Source: Saprospirales bacterium
GTDB taxonomy: Bacteria > Bacteroidota > Bacteroidia > Chitinophagales > Saprospiraceae
Length of the DNA stretch: 64,000 nt
Direction of reading: 5' to 3'
NCBI GenBank assembly: GCA_016711045.1
Contig: JADJTT010000012.1
Location: 62,001 to 126,000, forward strand
Below, in pieces: positions 16,068-24,186 of this stretch. The notes under the pieces are model-generated. The model saw nothing but the letters and a program-made list of their open reading frames with translations. It was not told where the DNA came from and ran no database searches. A program made the position numbers and the translations under genes. Each line of letters opens with the position of its first letter. Position 1 is the stretch's first letter.

Positions 16068-17522
16068 TTACTGGCATGCGTTGCGGATCAGCTGGCGGTA
16101 AAACCGGATCATTCGGGCGTAGTTCTCCTCGCTGATCCGCTCATTTACTCCGTGCATGCCTTTCAGATCTTCTTTGCTCAGCAGGATGGGTGAAAAGCGG
16201 TAGATCTGCCCACTGACCGCACGGTAATGCCGTGAATCCGTAAAGCCGGCGCTTACCGTGGGCGCTACGACAGCCTCCGGGAAGATTTCGCCTATAGTCT
16301 TTTGCAAAACCTGAAACCCAAAAGCTTCGGTGGAGGAAGGAGCCGGCGGATCACCCCCGTAGTTGTTGTCGGCCACCGATATCTTTATCGCCGGGTTGTC
16401 GATGATCTTTTCCAAATAAGCCTGTGCCGAAGCGATGGTCTCTCCCGGCAATATCCGGACATTGACGGTTGCTTCTACCTGCAACGGCAGCACATTGTCG
16501 CGAATTCCTCCCTGAATGAGCGTAGGCGCCGCGGTGGTCCGGATGAGAGCATTGGCCGCCGGATCAGCAGAGAGCTTGTCGATGAGTAAGGAGGAAAACA
16601 ACCACCTGTTTGCCAGCACGACCCGATTGAAGCCACCTATTTCAGGGCCCACATAGTCGAAAAATTGCCCGGTCACCCCGCCCATCGAAGCGGGAAAAGG
16701 ATGCTGCCGGATACGCTCAAGGGCATAGGCCATGGCGCCTACTGCGGTAAAGGAAGGAGGCATGGAGGCATGGCCGCCTTCCGCCAGATCGATCTTCAAT
16801 GTAAAAGAAACGAAGCCTTTTTCACCAATGGCGACTGCAGCAAGCGGAGCCTCCAATCCATCCAGCGCATTGGAAACGACAAAAGAACCTTCATCCAGCA
16901 CAAAATCAAGGCGAACGTCGCGGGAAGCCAGCCATTGCCCGATTTGACGGGCGCCATCTTTACCCTGACTTTCCTCGTCGTGGCCAAACGCCAGGTATAA
17001 CGTTCGGTCCGGGTAATACTCTTCACTGATCATCCATTCGATGGCTTCCAGGATCGCCCATACACTCATTTTATCGTCAATTGCACCCCGGCCCCAGATG
17101 AACCCGTCGGCAATAGTACCGGCGAATGGAGGGTATATCCAATGGGCAGAGTCGGCCGGCACTACATCGAGGTGCCCCATGAACAGGATCGGATTGAGCT
17201 TGGCCTGTTTTCCGGGCCATTTCAACAGGAGACTACCCTGACCGATCTGCTCTACCTGCAGTTGGCTGAATGCCCGGGGAAATTGAGCCCGTAGAAGAGT
17301 GTCCAGCCGGGCAAAAACTGCGCCCTCCGAACCCGCCAGCGAAGGGATCTGCAGCGAAGTAGAAAGCCGGGCAGAAGCCCCTTCCGGAATCTGCAAAGGT
17401 TGAATGGGCTCAACCGCAATTTGACGGGAAGAAAACATGATCGTTTTGGCAACCAACAAGGTAATTAGCCCAAGCAGGCCAATTAGAAGCGAACGGAAGA
17501 GCAGGCGAAAAAATGATTTCAT
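16068..17522 (-). CDS. membrane-anchored M20 family peptidase (PM20D1-like)
   Basis: The 484-residue protein begins with one membrane helix (residues about 8-28, LFRSLLIGLLGLITLLVAK) and then an M20 metallopeptidase. The first zinc ligand is in FMGHLDVVP, the bridging Asp in WGRGAIDDK and the catalytic Glu pair in GHDEES. A dimerisation domain opens with GGHASMPP and the last His ligand is near GMHGVNE. The overall architecture is that of the PM20D1/CPS1 branch, which hydrolyses N-acyl amino acids or dipeptides. The anchor suggests a catalytic domain on the periplasmic side. ATG 17522 puts the helix at the very N-terminus. A TACATTTG box lies 17 bases upstream. Confidence 0.92.
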   Translation of the reverse strand: MKSFFRLLFRSLLIGLLGLITLLVAKTIMFSSRQIAVEPIQPLQIPEGASARLSTSLQIPSLAGSEGAVFARLDTLLRAQFPRAFSQLQVEQIGQGSLLLKWPGKQAKLNPILFMGHLDVVPADSAHWIYPPFAGTIADGFIWGRGAIDDKMSVWAILEAIEWMISEEYYPDRTLYLAFGHDEESQGKDGARQIGQWLASRDVRLDFVLDEGSFVVSNALDGLEAPLAAVAIGEKGFVSFTLKIDLAEGGHASMPPSFTAVGAMAYALERIRQHPFPASMGGVTGQFFDYVGPEIGGFNRVVLANRWLFSSLLIDKLSADPAANALIRTTAAPTLIQGGIRDNVLPLQVEATVNVRILPGETIASAQAYLEKIIDNPAIKISVADNNYGGDPPAPSSTEAFGFQVLQKTIGEIFPEAVVAPTVSAGFTDSRHYRAVSGQIYRFSPILLSKEDLKGMHGVNERISEENYARMIRFYRQLIRNACQ

Positions 17523-17538
17523 AAAAGAGGCTATACGA

Positions 17539-17566
17539 CAAATGTACAAATTTGAGTGATCCCAAA
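17539..17566 (-). promoter_or_regulatory. possible Bacteroidota promoter for the M20 gene
   Basis: On the minus strand TACATTTG (17546-17539) fits the TAnnTTTG -7 consensus. A TTTG (17566-17563) lies 16 bases further upstream, near the expected -33 spacing. The -7 box is 17 bases from the ATG. Confidence 0.45.
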
Positions 17567-17580
17567 CTTATTGGTACTAA

Positions 17581-17614
17581 TGATGAAAATCATCGGTTTC
17601 GCTGATTTCCGTCA
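17581..17614. promoter_or_regulatory. paired Crp/Fnr-type operators (TGA-N6-TCA) before the 17.7-20.1 kb operon
   Basis: TGATGAAAATCA (17581-17592) extends to the perfect ATGAT-N4-ATCAT palindrome. TGATTTCCGTCA (17603-17614) is centred 22 bp away, two helical turns. They lie 90-123 bases before the ATG at 17704. The same half-sites recur at 21.9 and 25.86 kb, all in front of USP/CBS genes, and match the expected preference of the Crp/Fnr-like regulator encoded at 27284. Confidence 0.6.
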
Positions 17615-17703
17615 ACGTAGAGCCGCTATACGGGTACTAATTTGTTTCTCCAAAGAGTAGTTTTTGGGCTTTCGTATTTATTAATGCATCAAACCCATAA
17701 ACC

Positions 17704-18072
17704 ATGCTGATCAGTGATGACCGAACATTGAGGGATATTCAACTGGAATTTTCGGAGAAATTTCCCTTCCTGAAAATTGAATTTTTTGCCTTTAACGACC
17801 CGCCGGGTGACCGTAAAAAGCTCAACCCGCAACACACTATCGGAGAAGTGCGGACCATACACACCGAAGGGGAGTTAAGTATCCATGGCAATGTCAAGGT
17901 GCGGTCGCTGGAAGACCATTTTGAGGAAGGCTTCGGCCTCCATGTACAAGTATTCCGGTTGTCAGGCAACCTGTGGTTGCAAACGACGTCTACCGACGAG
18001 TGGACGCTCCACGAACAAAATCGAAAGGGGGGGGCTTCTGCCTCGCACTACAAAGAAAAATACGAAATATGA
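17704..18072 (+). CDS. unassigned small protein, first gene of a USP/CBS operon
   Basis: This 122-residue soluble protein has no signal or membrane helix. It opens with MLISDDRTLRDIQLEFSEKF, then KIEFFAFNDPPGDRKK. The middle, IGEVRTIHTEGELSIHGN, and LEDHFEEGFGLHVQVFR look like a small alpha/beta domain. I do not recognise a named family, although similar short proteins accompany stress genes in marine Bacteroidota. It overlaps the next CBS gene (stop TGA inside ATGATA, four bases shared), which shows translational coupling. Two Crp/Fnr-type boxes lie upstream, so it is a probable member of the island's regulon. Confidence 0.72.
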   Translation: MLISDDRTLRDIQLEFSEKFPFLKIEFFAFNDPPGDRKKLNPQHTIGEVRTIHTEGELSIHGNVKVRSLEDHFEEGFGLHVQVFRLSGNLWLQTTSTDEWTLHEQNRKGGASASHYKEKYEI

Positions 18073-18506
18073 TACTCGATAAACCTGTTTCTGAAATCAT
18101 GCGACGGCATGTGCTGACCATTAAAAAGGACTTCTCCTTTTCTGAGGCTTGCCGGCTATTTTTCCGTATGGGGATTCATCACCTGCCGGTAGTAGATGAA
18201 AAAGATCATCTCCTCGGGATGCTCAGCACACACGATGCCCTGCGTGCATTTGCATTAAGGGGTCATTTGTTGAAAAACTGGAACGAAGAAAATGTCGATT
18301 GGTCTTTTCCGGTGGAAGAATTGATGTCGATCCCTGCGATTTCCGTGTCGGAAACGGATAGCATGGACGAAGCGGTACGCCTGTGTGCCACGCACCATAT
18401 CCAGTCGCTTCCCGTCTTAAAAGACGGTCAACTGGTTGGGATGGTCACCTCGCACGATATCATGCAGTACCTGGCCAATTCCACACCCAGCAACCAACCG
18501 GCCTAG
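18069..18506 (+). CDS. CBS-pair protein
   Basis: The 145-residue protein is a Bateman module and little else. The first CBS repeat has SEIMRRHVLTIKKDFSFSEA and MGIHHLPVVDEKDHLLGMLS; the second has VEELMSIPAISVSETDSMDE and HHIQSLPVLKDGQLVGMVTS, ending in HDIMQYL. CBS pairs bind adenosine nucleotides and act as energy sensors. Stand-alone pairs like this usually bind and regulate other proteins or decoy AMP. The start overlaps the preceding gene by four bases, and the next universal stress protein starts 10 bases after its stop, so the three genes form one operon. Confidence 0.92.
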   Translation: MILDKPVSEIMRRHVLTIKKDFSFSEACRLFFRMGIHHLPVVDEKDHLLGMLSTHDALRAFALRGHLLKNWNEENVDWSFPVEELMSIPAISVSETDSMDEAVRLCATHHIQSLPVLKDGQLVGMVTSHDIMQYLANSTPSNQPA

Positions 18507-18516
18507 ATAGGCAAAT

Positions 18517-19323
18517 ATGAAAAACATTCTGGTTCCCACCGACTTCTCTGCCTGTGCCCGGTATGCGGAATCTGCTGCTATCCAGCTGGCGAAACGGTTT
18601 GGAGCCACCGTTTTTTTCGTGCACTTTCTCCAATCCGATGCCTACCCGGCCAACAGTCCGGAGTGGCATCAAAAAAGAGCCAACAAGCTCATCCTGCTGG
18701 AGGATATTCAACGCAAGTATCCAGACGTAGCGATTAAAGTAGATTGCCTGCCAGGCCCTTTGCTGGATCAAGTAGCGCATTGGGTATCTGCGAAAGGGAT
18801 CGACCTGATCGTTATGGGTTCCTACGGAGTCAGCGGGAAGAGTGAATATTTTATCGGATCGAATACGCAGCGGGTTGTGCGCCAGATACACTGTCCGGTA
18901 TTGGTTATCAAAGATCCCATAGAAAAATTGGCTTTCAACAAAGTGGTCTTTGCCTCCGGGTTTAATGAGCGCGAGCAGGAGCCCTTCCTGCGATTTAAAA
19001 AGTGGGTCGTGCATTTCACCCCCGAGATTCACCTGGTAGCCATACATACAGCATCTTTGTTTGAAGCCCCTTACATCGTGACCAAAAGTGCGATGGACGA
19101 GTTTCAGGCACTCTGTGAGCCCTTGCACGCGGAGATACATGTCTTCCCTGATTTGAATATAGAGGCAGGCATACGGGTTTTCGCCCAATCCATCCATGCC
19201 GACCTGATCGGTATTTCCAATCACGAGCGCCACCCCTTAAAACGAATACTGGTGGGCAGTAACGTAGAGGCTCTGATCAACCACTCCAAGCTTCCCGTGC
19301 TGGTCATCGATTATGAAACCTGA
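18517..19323 (+). CDS. tandem universal stress protein
   Basis: The 268-residue protein holds two UspA folds. The N-terminal one has the classic opening MKNILVPTDFSACARYAESA and the nucleotide loop MGSYGVSGKSEYFIGSNTQR (G-x2-G-x9-G-S/T), with CPVLVIKD after it. The C-terminal half (from about residue 145) retains the fold but no intact glycine loop (LIGISNHERHPLKRILVGSN). Tandem USPs with one degenerate nucleotide site are common; the ATP-binding half may act as the switch. It follows the CBS gene by 10 bases and ends four bases before the next USP gene. Confidence 0.93.
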   Translation: MKNILVPTDFSACARYAESAAIQLAKRFGATVFFVHFLQSDAYPANSPEWHQKRANKLILLEDIQRKYPDVAIKVDCLPGPLLDQVAHWVSAKGIDLIVMGSYGVSGKSEYFIGSNTQRVVRQIHCPVLVIKDPIEKLAFNKVVFASGFNEREQEPFLRFKKWVVHFTPEIHLVAIHTASLFEAPYIVTKSAMDEFQALCEPLHAEIHVFPDLNIEAGIRVFAQSIHADLIGISNHERHPLKRILVGSNVEALINHSKLPVLVIDYET

Positions 19324-19324
19324 T

Positions 19325-20140
19325 ATGAAAAAGATCCTTTTTCCCACCGATTTTTCCCCTGCGGCTGCAAATGCCTTCCAATATGCCCATTCGCTGGCGG
19401 AAGCACTGGATGCCCGCATCGACCTGATCAATATCTTTCATCTTCCCATTGGCGATGCCAGCAATATTCCGCCGGAGTATATTCAGAAAATGCTGGATGA
19501 AGCGGAAGCGGACACGCTGGAGAAGTTGCGGGAATTTGCCCATCCCTGCCTGGGCAAGCCCACTTGTGGCGAAATTCAGCCTGTTTACGGGCTGTTTACT
19601 GCAGTGGAAATCACGGATCTGGCGCGCCAAAACGAGTATGACCTCATCGTGATGGGCACGAAGGGGGAGCGGGGCGCCCTGGAAAAATTCCTGGGCACCG
19701 TCACTACGGATGTCATGATGAAAGCTGCCTGTCCGGTGCTCGCTATTCCGGCCGAAGCCACCTTCAGGAAAATTGAACATATCGCATATGCCACGGCCTT
19801 TGAACCCTCGGATGAACATGCGGTAGAAAAGTTGATGAATCTTGCAGGACGACTGGTTTCCCAGGTACACTTTGTCAATGTAAATACGCAGTCGGACAAG
19901 CAATACATTCAGGATGTGGAAATGGAGAAGGACTATCCCTACAACTTCACCGACTTCAGTATAGTGCACAATTCCTCCGTGCAGGAGGGGTTGGAAGAAT
20001 ACCTAAAGCAACGGAATATTGACTGGCTGGCCTTGTTTATTCCCCACCGGCGTCTGTGGGAGCGGCTGTTTCACAGCAGTTTCACCAAGAAAATGGCCTT
20101 TCACACGAATATCCCCCTGCTGATATTTCACGGGCACTAA
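19325..20140 (+). CDS. tandem universal stress protein
   Basis: The 271-residue product starts MKKILFPTDFSPAAANAFQY and carries the nucleotide loop MGTKGERGALEKFLGTVTTD in the first half, followed by CPVLAIPAE. The second UspA half lacks the glycine loop and ends RLFHSSFTKKMAFHTNIPLL, a tail shared with the other USPs of the island (FFHRSVTKRLL and FFRSSVTQKKV). That shared tail points to gene duplication within the island. ATG 19325 is preferred because it gives the canonical USP N-terminus; an ATG at 19313 would overlap the preceding gene. The stop overlaps the convergent CBS gene at 20137. Confidence 0.92.
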   Translation: MKKILFPTDFSPAAANAFQYAHSLAEALDARIDLINIFHLPIGDASNIPPEYIQKMLDEAEADTLEKLREFAHPCLGKPTCGEIQPVYGLFTAVEITDLARQNEYDLIVMGTKGERGALEKFLGTVTTDVMMKAACPVLAIPAEATFRKIEHIAYATAFEPSDEHAVEKLMNLAGRLVSQVHFVNVNTQSDKQYIQDVEMEKDYPYNFTDFSIVHNSSVQEGLEEYLKQRNIDWLALFIPHRRLWERLFHSSFTKKMAFHTNIPLLIFHGH

Positions 20141-20577
20141 TCAAGCCCATTTTCCCGGAACGCAAATTTCAACAAGTCGTAGGTGGTAACCAGTCCGACT
20201 AGGAGGTCTTTTTCCACGATCGGGATGGAGTGAAATAAATTCTCTTTAAAGACGCCCATAGCTATAGAGATCGTGTCGTTCGCGGTAAGTTTTACCACTT
20301 CTTTGGTCATTACTTTGCCAATAGTGATTTTCTCATGGTAATAATCATCTTCTACGATATGGCCTTTGTTTTGTTGAAAAGCTTTCCAGGCACTGCCCAC
20401 CCGGAGGAAATCTGATTTGCTCAAGATCCCCACCAGTTTCCCTGTCTCATCCACTACCGGGAGGTGGTGGATGTTGTTTTTCCGAAACGCATCGGCGGCG
20501 ACCTTTAATAGATCAGAAGGCCTGACGATGATCAGATCGGTAGTCATAATAGCCGACAAAGGGGTGGACAGATCCAT
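20137..20577 (-). CDS. CBS-pair protein
   Basis: A 146-residue Bateman module. Repeat one has SAIMTTDLIIVRPSDLLKVA and NNIHHLPVVDETGKLVGILS; repeat two has IGKVMTKEVVKLTANDTISI and NLFHSIPIVEKDLLVGLVTT, ending YDLLKFAF. It is 17 bases behind the next CBS gene upstream on the same strand, and a third lies beyond, so 21556 to 20137 is a CBS-only operon of three paralogues. Their similarity in the linker (about 30 polar residues between the repeats) suggests recent duplication and possible heteromeric assembly. Confidence 0.92.
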   Translation of the reverse strand: MDLSTPLSAIMTTDLIIVRPSDLLKVAADAFRKNNIHHLPVVDETGKLVGILSKSDFLRVGSAWKAFQQNKGHIVEDDYYHEKITIGKVMTKEVVKLTANDTISIAMGVFKENLFHSIPIVEKDLLVGLVTTYDLLKFAFRENGLD

Positions 20578-20594
20578 ACCACATTTTTTTCACA

Positions 20595-21044
20595 TCAAGC
20601 CGTCAGGAAGGCCGGCTGGTTAAAAAAATAGCTCAACAAATCATACGTGGTAAGGATACCTACTAATTTCCCTTCCCGATCGACAATAGGGATCGCATGA
20701 AAAATATTTTCTTTAAAATACCCGGCCGCAACGGTCAACGAGTCGTTGGGTGATAAGGTAGCTACCTGTCGGGTCATCACATCTTCCACCAGAAGGCTCT
20801 TGAAAAGGCGCTCATTGGCCGCATCTCTCAGATCGGGGCGAAAAAGCGGAAAGGCGTTGGAAATGGAATAATAATCCGATTTGCTGATGATGCCAACCAC
20901 AACGCCATCATCGCCGACAACAGGCAGATGATGTATCTCACTGGTGTGAAATATCCGGTGAACGACCTCCATTGTGTCATTCGGACGAACCGTTACCATT
21001 TCGGTCGTCATAATTTGTTTTACGGATACGACATTGCTTATCAT
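20595..21044 (-). CDS. CBS-pair protein
   Basis: A 149-residue CBS pair. The first repeat shows VKQIMTTEMVTVRPNDTMEV and SEIHHLPVVGDDGVVVGIIS; the second shows VEDVMTRQVATLSPNDSLTV and NIFHAIPIVDREGKLVGILT. The ATG at 21044 is preferred over a GTG six codons upstream because it keeps the domain start typical and is preceded by GGAATGCC. It is the middle gene of the three-gene CBS operon. No enzyme domain is attached, so a regulatory or nucleotide-buffering role is the only function I would infer. Confidence 0.92.
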   Translation of the reverse strand: MISNVVSVKQIMTTEMVTVRPNDTMEVVHRIFHTSEIHHLPVVGDDGVVVGIISKSDYYSISNAFPLFRPDLRDAANERLFKSLLVEDVMTRQVATLSPNDSLTVAAGYFKENIFHAIPIVDREGKLVGILTTYDLLSYFFNQPAFLTA

Positions 21045-21091
21045 GGCATTCCATTTTGGCACAAGCCGATGAATAGAAAAAATCCAACCCT

Positions 21092-21556
21092 CTACTCGAG
21101 GTTTTCGTCAAGCTCCAGCTCTTCTTCCGGTTCCACTGGCGATTCGAAGCCGTATTGGAGCAGGTCGTGCGAGGTTACGATCCCGGTCAGCACTCCATCT
21201 TCTACGATGGGCAATGCATGAAATTTATTGGCCAGAAAAATATCCGCAGCCAGTCCAATACTGTCATCCGGGTCGAGTTGAACCGGATATTTGGTCATAA
21301 ACTGTTCGGCAGTAAGGTGTTCGTATACTTTATTGGTGTACGTACGCCCCGTGGAGTCGAGGGAAAGCAAGTAGGCGATCCTGAAAAAGTCTTCCTTGCT
21401 AATAATTCCGATCAACTTTTCTCCATCATCCGTCACCGGAATGTGGTGAAATGAGTGCGTCTTGAAGATCTCCCGAACCTTTCGTGCCGTATCGCCCGGA
21501 CGTACCGTGATCATGTTGGTCGTCATGATGCTGGAAATGGGATTATTGGGATTCAT
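21092..21556 (-). CDS. CBS-pair protein with acidic tail
   Basis: The 154-residue protein has two CBS repeats (SSIMTTNMITVRPGDTARKV with FHHIPVTDDGEKLIGIIS; AEQFMTKYPVQLDPDDSIGL with FHALPIVEDGVLTGIVTS) and a short acidic tail, VEPEEELELDENLE, not present in its two paralogues downstream. ATG 21556 was chosen because the extra residues upstream do not fit a CBS start. It is the first gene of the minus-strand CBS operon, and the region before it contains three TGA-N6-TCA boxes. Confidence 0.92.
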   Translation of the reverse strand: MNPNNPISSIMTTNMITVRPGDTARKVREIFKTHSFHHIPVTDDGEKLIGIISKEDFFRIAYLLSLDSTGRTYTNKVYEHLTAEQFMTKYPVQLDPDDSIGLAADIFLANKFHALPIVEDGVLTGIVTSHDLLQYGFESPVEPEEELELDENLE

Positions 21557-21878
21557 GATTCCATTATTTTGGGTGAAAAAAAAGGAAGCCACACACATGG
21601 TGACTTCCATGAACACCTCTCACATATAAAAAATTCTACTTGCCAATACTAGCATAACGAACCTCATCCCGTGCAAGCTTGCCGAAAACCACCAGTCTAT
21701 TAGCCCTGACTGTGGCACGTTTCAGCAACCCCTTTAGGATCGGCATAGTTCATCATGATGTTGAAGGTTTTCATGGCCTTTGCCACCTCACTTTTTATAC
21801 ACTCCAAGGTCTGCGGCAGTTAGCCCTTAAACAATAATTATCCTTTTCAAAAATACCCGTAGACTAAGGCGAGATAAA

Positions 21879-21912
21879 TGACTTTTATCAGCTTCCCAGT
21901 TGATTTTGGTCA
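21879..21912. promoter_or_regulatory. paired Crp/Fnr-type operators
   Basis: TGACTTTTATCA (21879-21890) and TGATTTTGGTCA (21901-21912), again centred 22 bp apart as at 17.6 kb. The second word is identical to the one at 25876-25887. They can serve the CBS operon (minus) or the coiled-coil gene (plus). Confidence 0.6.
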
Positions 21913-21989
21913 GCGCATCGCATGAAATTTTATTCATACCCTGATTGTAGGGTGTTTTTTAGCATAAACAGGGGCAAGGCTCCTTTCAC

Positions 21990-22001
21990 TGATAAAAATC
22001 A
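21990..22001. promoter_or_regulatory. Crp/Fnr-type operator TGAT-AAAA-ATCA
   Basis: Perfect dyad TGAT-N4-ATCA located 98 bases before the ATG at 22099. It is 89 bp from the centre of the preceding box. Confidence 0.55.
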
Positions 22002-22098
22002 TAGAGTAGGGGAAACTTTTGTCATCCTGCTCAAAAGCTCGATATTGCATATTCGTTTTTGAAAACATCGATCTATCACACCCAAATATTTACGAGTT

Positions 22099-22488
22099 AT
22101 GGTATCTGAAAACGCCTATTTGAGCGACCTGCATTTCGAGCACAAGGTCTGGATGAACGAGTTGAATTTTTTCGAAGATGAAATCATGACCTTTGAGCAC
22201 CGCCTGGAAGAACTGGCCAAACAAAATTTAACCAAGCGGGAAGTCATGGTCGAATTGGAGCACTTCCAAAACCAATTTATCCTGCAAAAAGAAGTGATCA
22301 ATGAGTTGAAGCACGATATCCGGATGCACGAGCAATACCTCACCGAAGTGGCTGAAGCCAATCCTACTGCCGCCGATCAACCCAAATTTCAGGACCACGG
22401 CAATCTGCGTGAGCGCATGGAGACGTTCCGCAAGATTTACCTCGACCTGAAAACAGAGTTTTTTCAATATGCGGCTAAGTGGATTTGA
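22099..22488 (+). CDS. small coiled-coil protein of the stress island
   Basis: The 129-residue protein is almost entirely helical and charged, with heptad-like blocks (FFEDEIMTFEHRLEELAKQN and FQNQFILQKEVINELKHDI) and a closing helix (MRETFRKIYLDLKTEFF-like). It has no signal peptide, membrane helix or catalytic motif, and I cannot assign a family. It is transcribed away from the CBS operon, behind three Crp/Fnr-type boxes, and stops at a strong terminator shared with the USP operon. The location suggests a stress-induced protein acting with the USP/CBS proteins; a ferritin-like metal site is not visible. Confidence 0.75.
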   Translation: MVSENAYLSDLHFEHKVWMNELNFFEDEIMTFEHRLEELAKQNLTKREVMVELEHFQNQFILQKEVINELKHDIRMHEQYLTEVAEANPTAADQPKFQDHGNLRERMETFRKIYLDLKTEFFQYAAKWI

Positions 22489-22497
22489 ATGCGCAAT

Positions 22498-22530
22498 AAA
22501 AAAGCGGCAGGGTGCTCCTGCCGCTTTTTT
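22498..22530. terminator. bidirectional terminator
   Basis: Stem AAAAAAGCGGCAGG with CCTGCCGCTTTTTT (22498-22511 and 22517-22530), five-base loop. It ends the coiled-coil gene and, from the other side, the USP operon, overlapping the last two bases of that operon's stop codon. Confidence 0.9.
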
Positions 22531-23338
22531 ATGCCCTTTCCATTAAAACCAACAAGGGAACCGGGCTTTGGAATACCTTTTTTTGGGTTACGCTACTGCG
22601 GAAAAACCGTTCAAAAAAGCCCCGGGGTCTTCGGATCAGGCACAACATATCCGCCTCATGGTCGTGTACAAAAGCATTGATCTCTTCGTTCAATTCACCC
22701 CGTTTCAGTTCATAGTGAAACGAATGGTCTACTCCATCCAGAAAGATATCCACAGACGGGTCGATTCCGGCATCTTCCGGCTTTGTTTCCAGGTGATATA
22801 CCAATACCCGGGCTTTGAACCGTTTGGCCAGTCGGGTCAGCGGTGCCACGACCTGATGGGACGAAACATCCAGGTCATCAACAGCCAGGACCACCGTGTG
22901 AACAGGTCTGAACGTAAACCCGACCGGGATAGCGAGCAATGAAACGCTTGTTTGTTGGAGCACTGCACCTGTGGTGCTGCCAAGGAAAACCTCTTTCAGG
23001 CCCGAGGCTCCCTGGGTACCCATTACGATCAGATCGACATTTTCTTGTCCGGTAAGTTGGACTATGGCATGCACCGTGTTGTCCCGCAAAATAGCAGAAG
23101 AAATCGTGGCTCCGTGACGCAAATTCTCCCGTGCCCAGTTTTCCCATTTTTCCATATCCGGCCGGATATCTTCCAGCACATACTGTTCTACTGAAATGAA
23201 CATACCTGCTTTACCCGGCACTTTATAGGTATGCAGCAGGTGGATGTGACTGCCGAATAAATTGGCGATCTCCACCGCATAGGCCAGCGCGTTCCGGGCG
23301 TTTTCAGAAAAATCGACAGGGACAAGCAGGTTTTTCAT
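22529..23338 (-). CDS. tandem universal stress protein
   Basis: The 269-residue protein has the UspA start MKNLLVPVDFSENARNALAY, the ATP loop MGTQGASGLKEVFLGSTTGA, and a second fold after FTFRPVHTVVLAVDDLD without a glycine loop. The tail FFERFFRSSVTQKKVFQSPV matches the other island USPs. It is the last gene of a four-gene minus-strand operon (CBS, thioredoxin-USP, USP, USP) with gaps of 25, 4 and 16 bases. Cytosolic; the nucleotide-binding first half is the likely sensor. Confidence 0.93.
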   Translation of the reverse strand: MKNLLVPVDFSENARNALAYAVEIANLFGSHIHLLHTYKVPGKAGMFISVEQYVLEDIRPDMEKWENWARENLRHGATISSAILRDNTVHAIVQLTGQENVDLIVMGTQGASGLKEVFLGSTTGAVLQQTSVSLLAIPVGFTFRPVHTVVLAVDDLDVSSHQVVAPLTRLAKRFKARVLVYHLETKPEDAGIDPSVDIFLDGVDHSFHYELKRGELNEEINAFVHDHEADMLCLIRRPRGFFERFFRSSVTQKKVFQSPVPLLVLMERA

Positions 23339-23354
23339 AAAAAACAGGCGTTTC

Positions 23355-24182
23355 TTAATCTCCCAGATGAAACACCATCATGGGTAATTTCGACTGAAGG
23401 ATCATCTCCTTGGTCTGACTATGGTGGAATAAGGTTTCCCAAAACGAGCGTTTGGTGGCTACCATAACCAGCAGATCGATCTTGTTCTGGGCTGCATATT
23501 GCTCCAGGCCTTCCGTAATATCGTCCGCATGCAGGCAGGTCATCTCGAAGGAAAAGGGAGGGGTACCATTGCGGAACAAATGATCGAGCATGCGCTGCTC
23601 AATCTTTGTGTATGCTGAGCCTTCCCCGGGTTTTTCGACATGCACAAAATGAATGCTGGCATGGAAACTGCCTGCAAAATTGGTGAGCAGGTCGAGTAAA
23701 GAGGGGTCTGCTGCGTTATAATCACTGGCAAAGAGAATGTGCCGGAACCCGGAAAAAGAGGTCCCTTCCGGAATGAGCAATACCGGGCAATGCGCCTGGC
23801 GGGCCACCGTCTCCGCAACGCTGCCGAACCATTTTTTCCCAATCCCCCCGCTTCCTTCTGCACCCATTACGATCATTTCGATATCAGGATCATTGGAAAC
23901 GTGGATGAGTTGTCCTTCTGTCAACCCCTGCAAGACACGAAGTTGGATCGGCAGGTCAGCGACCTGGGAAGAAGCCTGTTTACGCCCTTTTTCAATAAAG
24001 GAGTGCATCCAGTCTTCCACCGCCTGGTGCACCTTGGTTCCGGAAATCATCTCCGTATCCGGAAGCGCATACACGTGAATAGCTTCTAGCTGGGCCCCCA
24101 GCACCGGGCTCAATTCCATCGCATAGAGCAGCGCACTAAGTGCATTTTCGGAAAAATCGGTTGGAACCAGCAGCTTTTTCAT
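23355..24182 (-). CDS. tandem universal stress protein
   Basis: A 275-residue double UspA: start MKKLLVPTDFSENALSALLY, ATP loop MGAEGSGGIGKKWFGSVAET, then CPVLLIPEGTSFSGFRHILF leading into the second domain, which lacks the glycine motif. It ends ETLFHHSQTKEMILQSKLPM, the island's common tail. It follows the thioredoxin-USP fusion by four bases, so the two are almost certainly cotranslated. No distinguishing extra domain is present. Confidence 0.93.
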   Translation of the reverse strand: MKKLLVPTDFSENALSALLYAMELSPVLGAQLEAIHVYALPDTEMISGTKVHQAVEDWMHSFIEKGRKQASSQVADLPIQLRVLQGLTEGQLIHVSNDPDIEMIVMGAEGSGGIGKKWFGSVAETVARQAHCPVLLIPEGTSFSGFRHILFASDYNAADPSLLDLLTNFAGSFHASIHFVHVEKPGEGSAYTKIEQRMLDHLFRNGTPPFSFEMTCLHADDITEGLEQYAAQNKIDLLVMVATKRSFWETLFHHSQTKEMILQSKLPMMVFHLGD

Positions 24183-24186
24183 ATCG

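Larger units (their letters stand above)
21557..22098. other. 542-bp intergenic region between divergent stress genes
   Basis: No supported gene. It contains three Crp/Fnr-like palindromes (listed separately) and a small hairpin ACCCTGATTGTAGGGT near 21938-21953. It also has a roughly 40-codon minus-strand reading stretch (about 21710-21825) that lacks a start and resembles nothing I know; it could be a gene remnant. Confidence 0.6.

Noticed and set aside
21710..21825. Short minus-strand reading stretch in the CBS intergenic region
   Set aside because: About 40 codons with a stop just before it and no start or known domain; at most a remnant.
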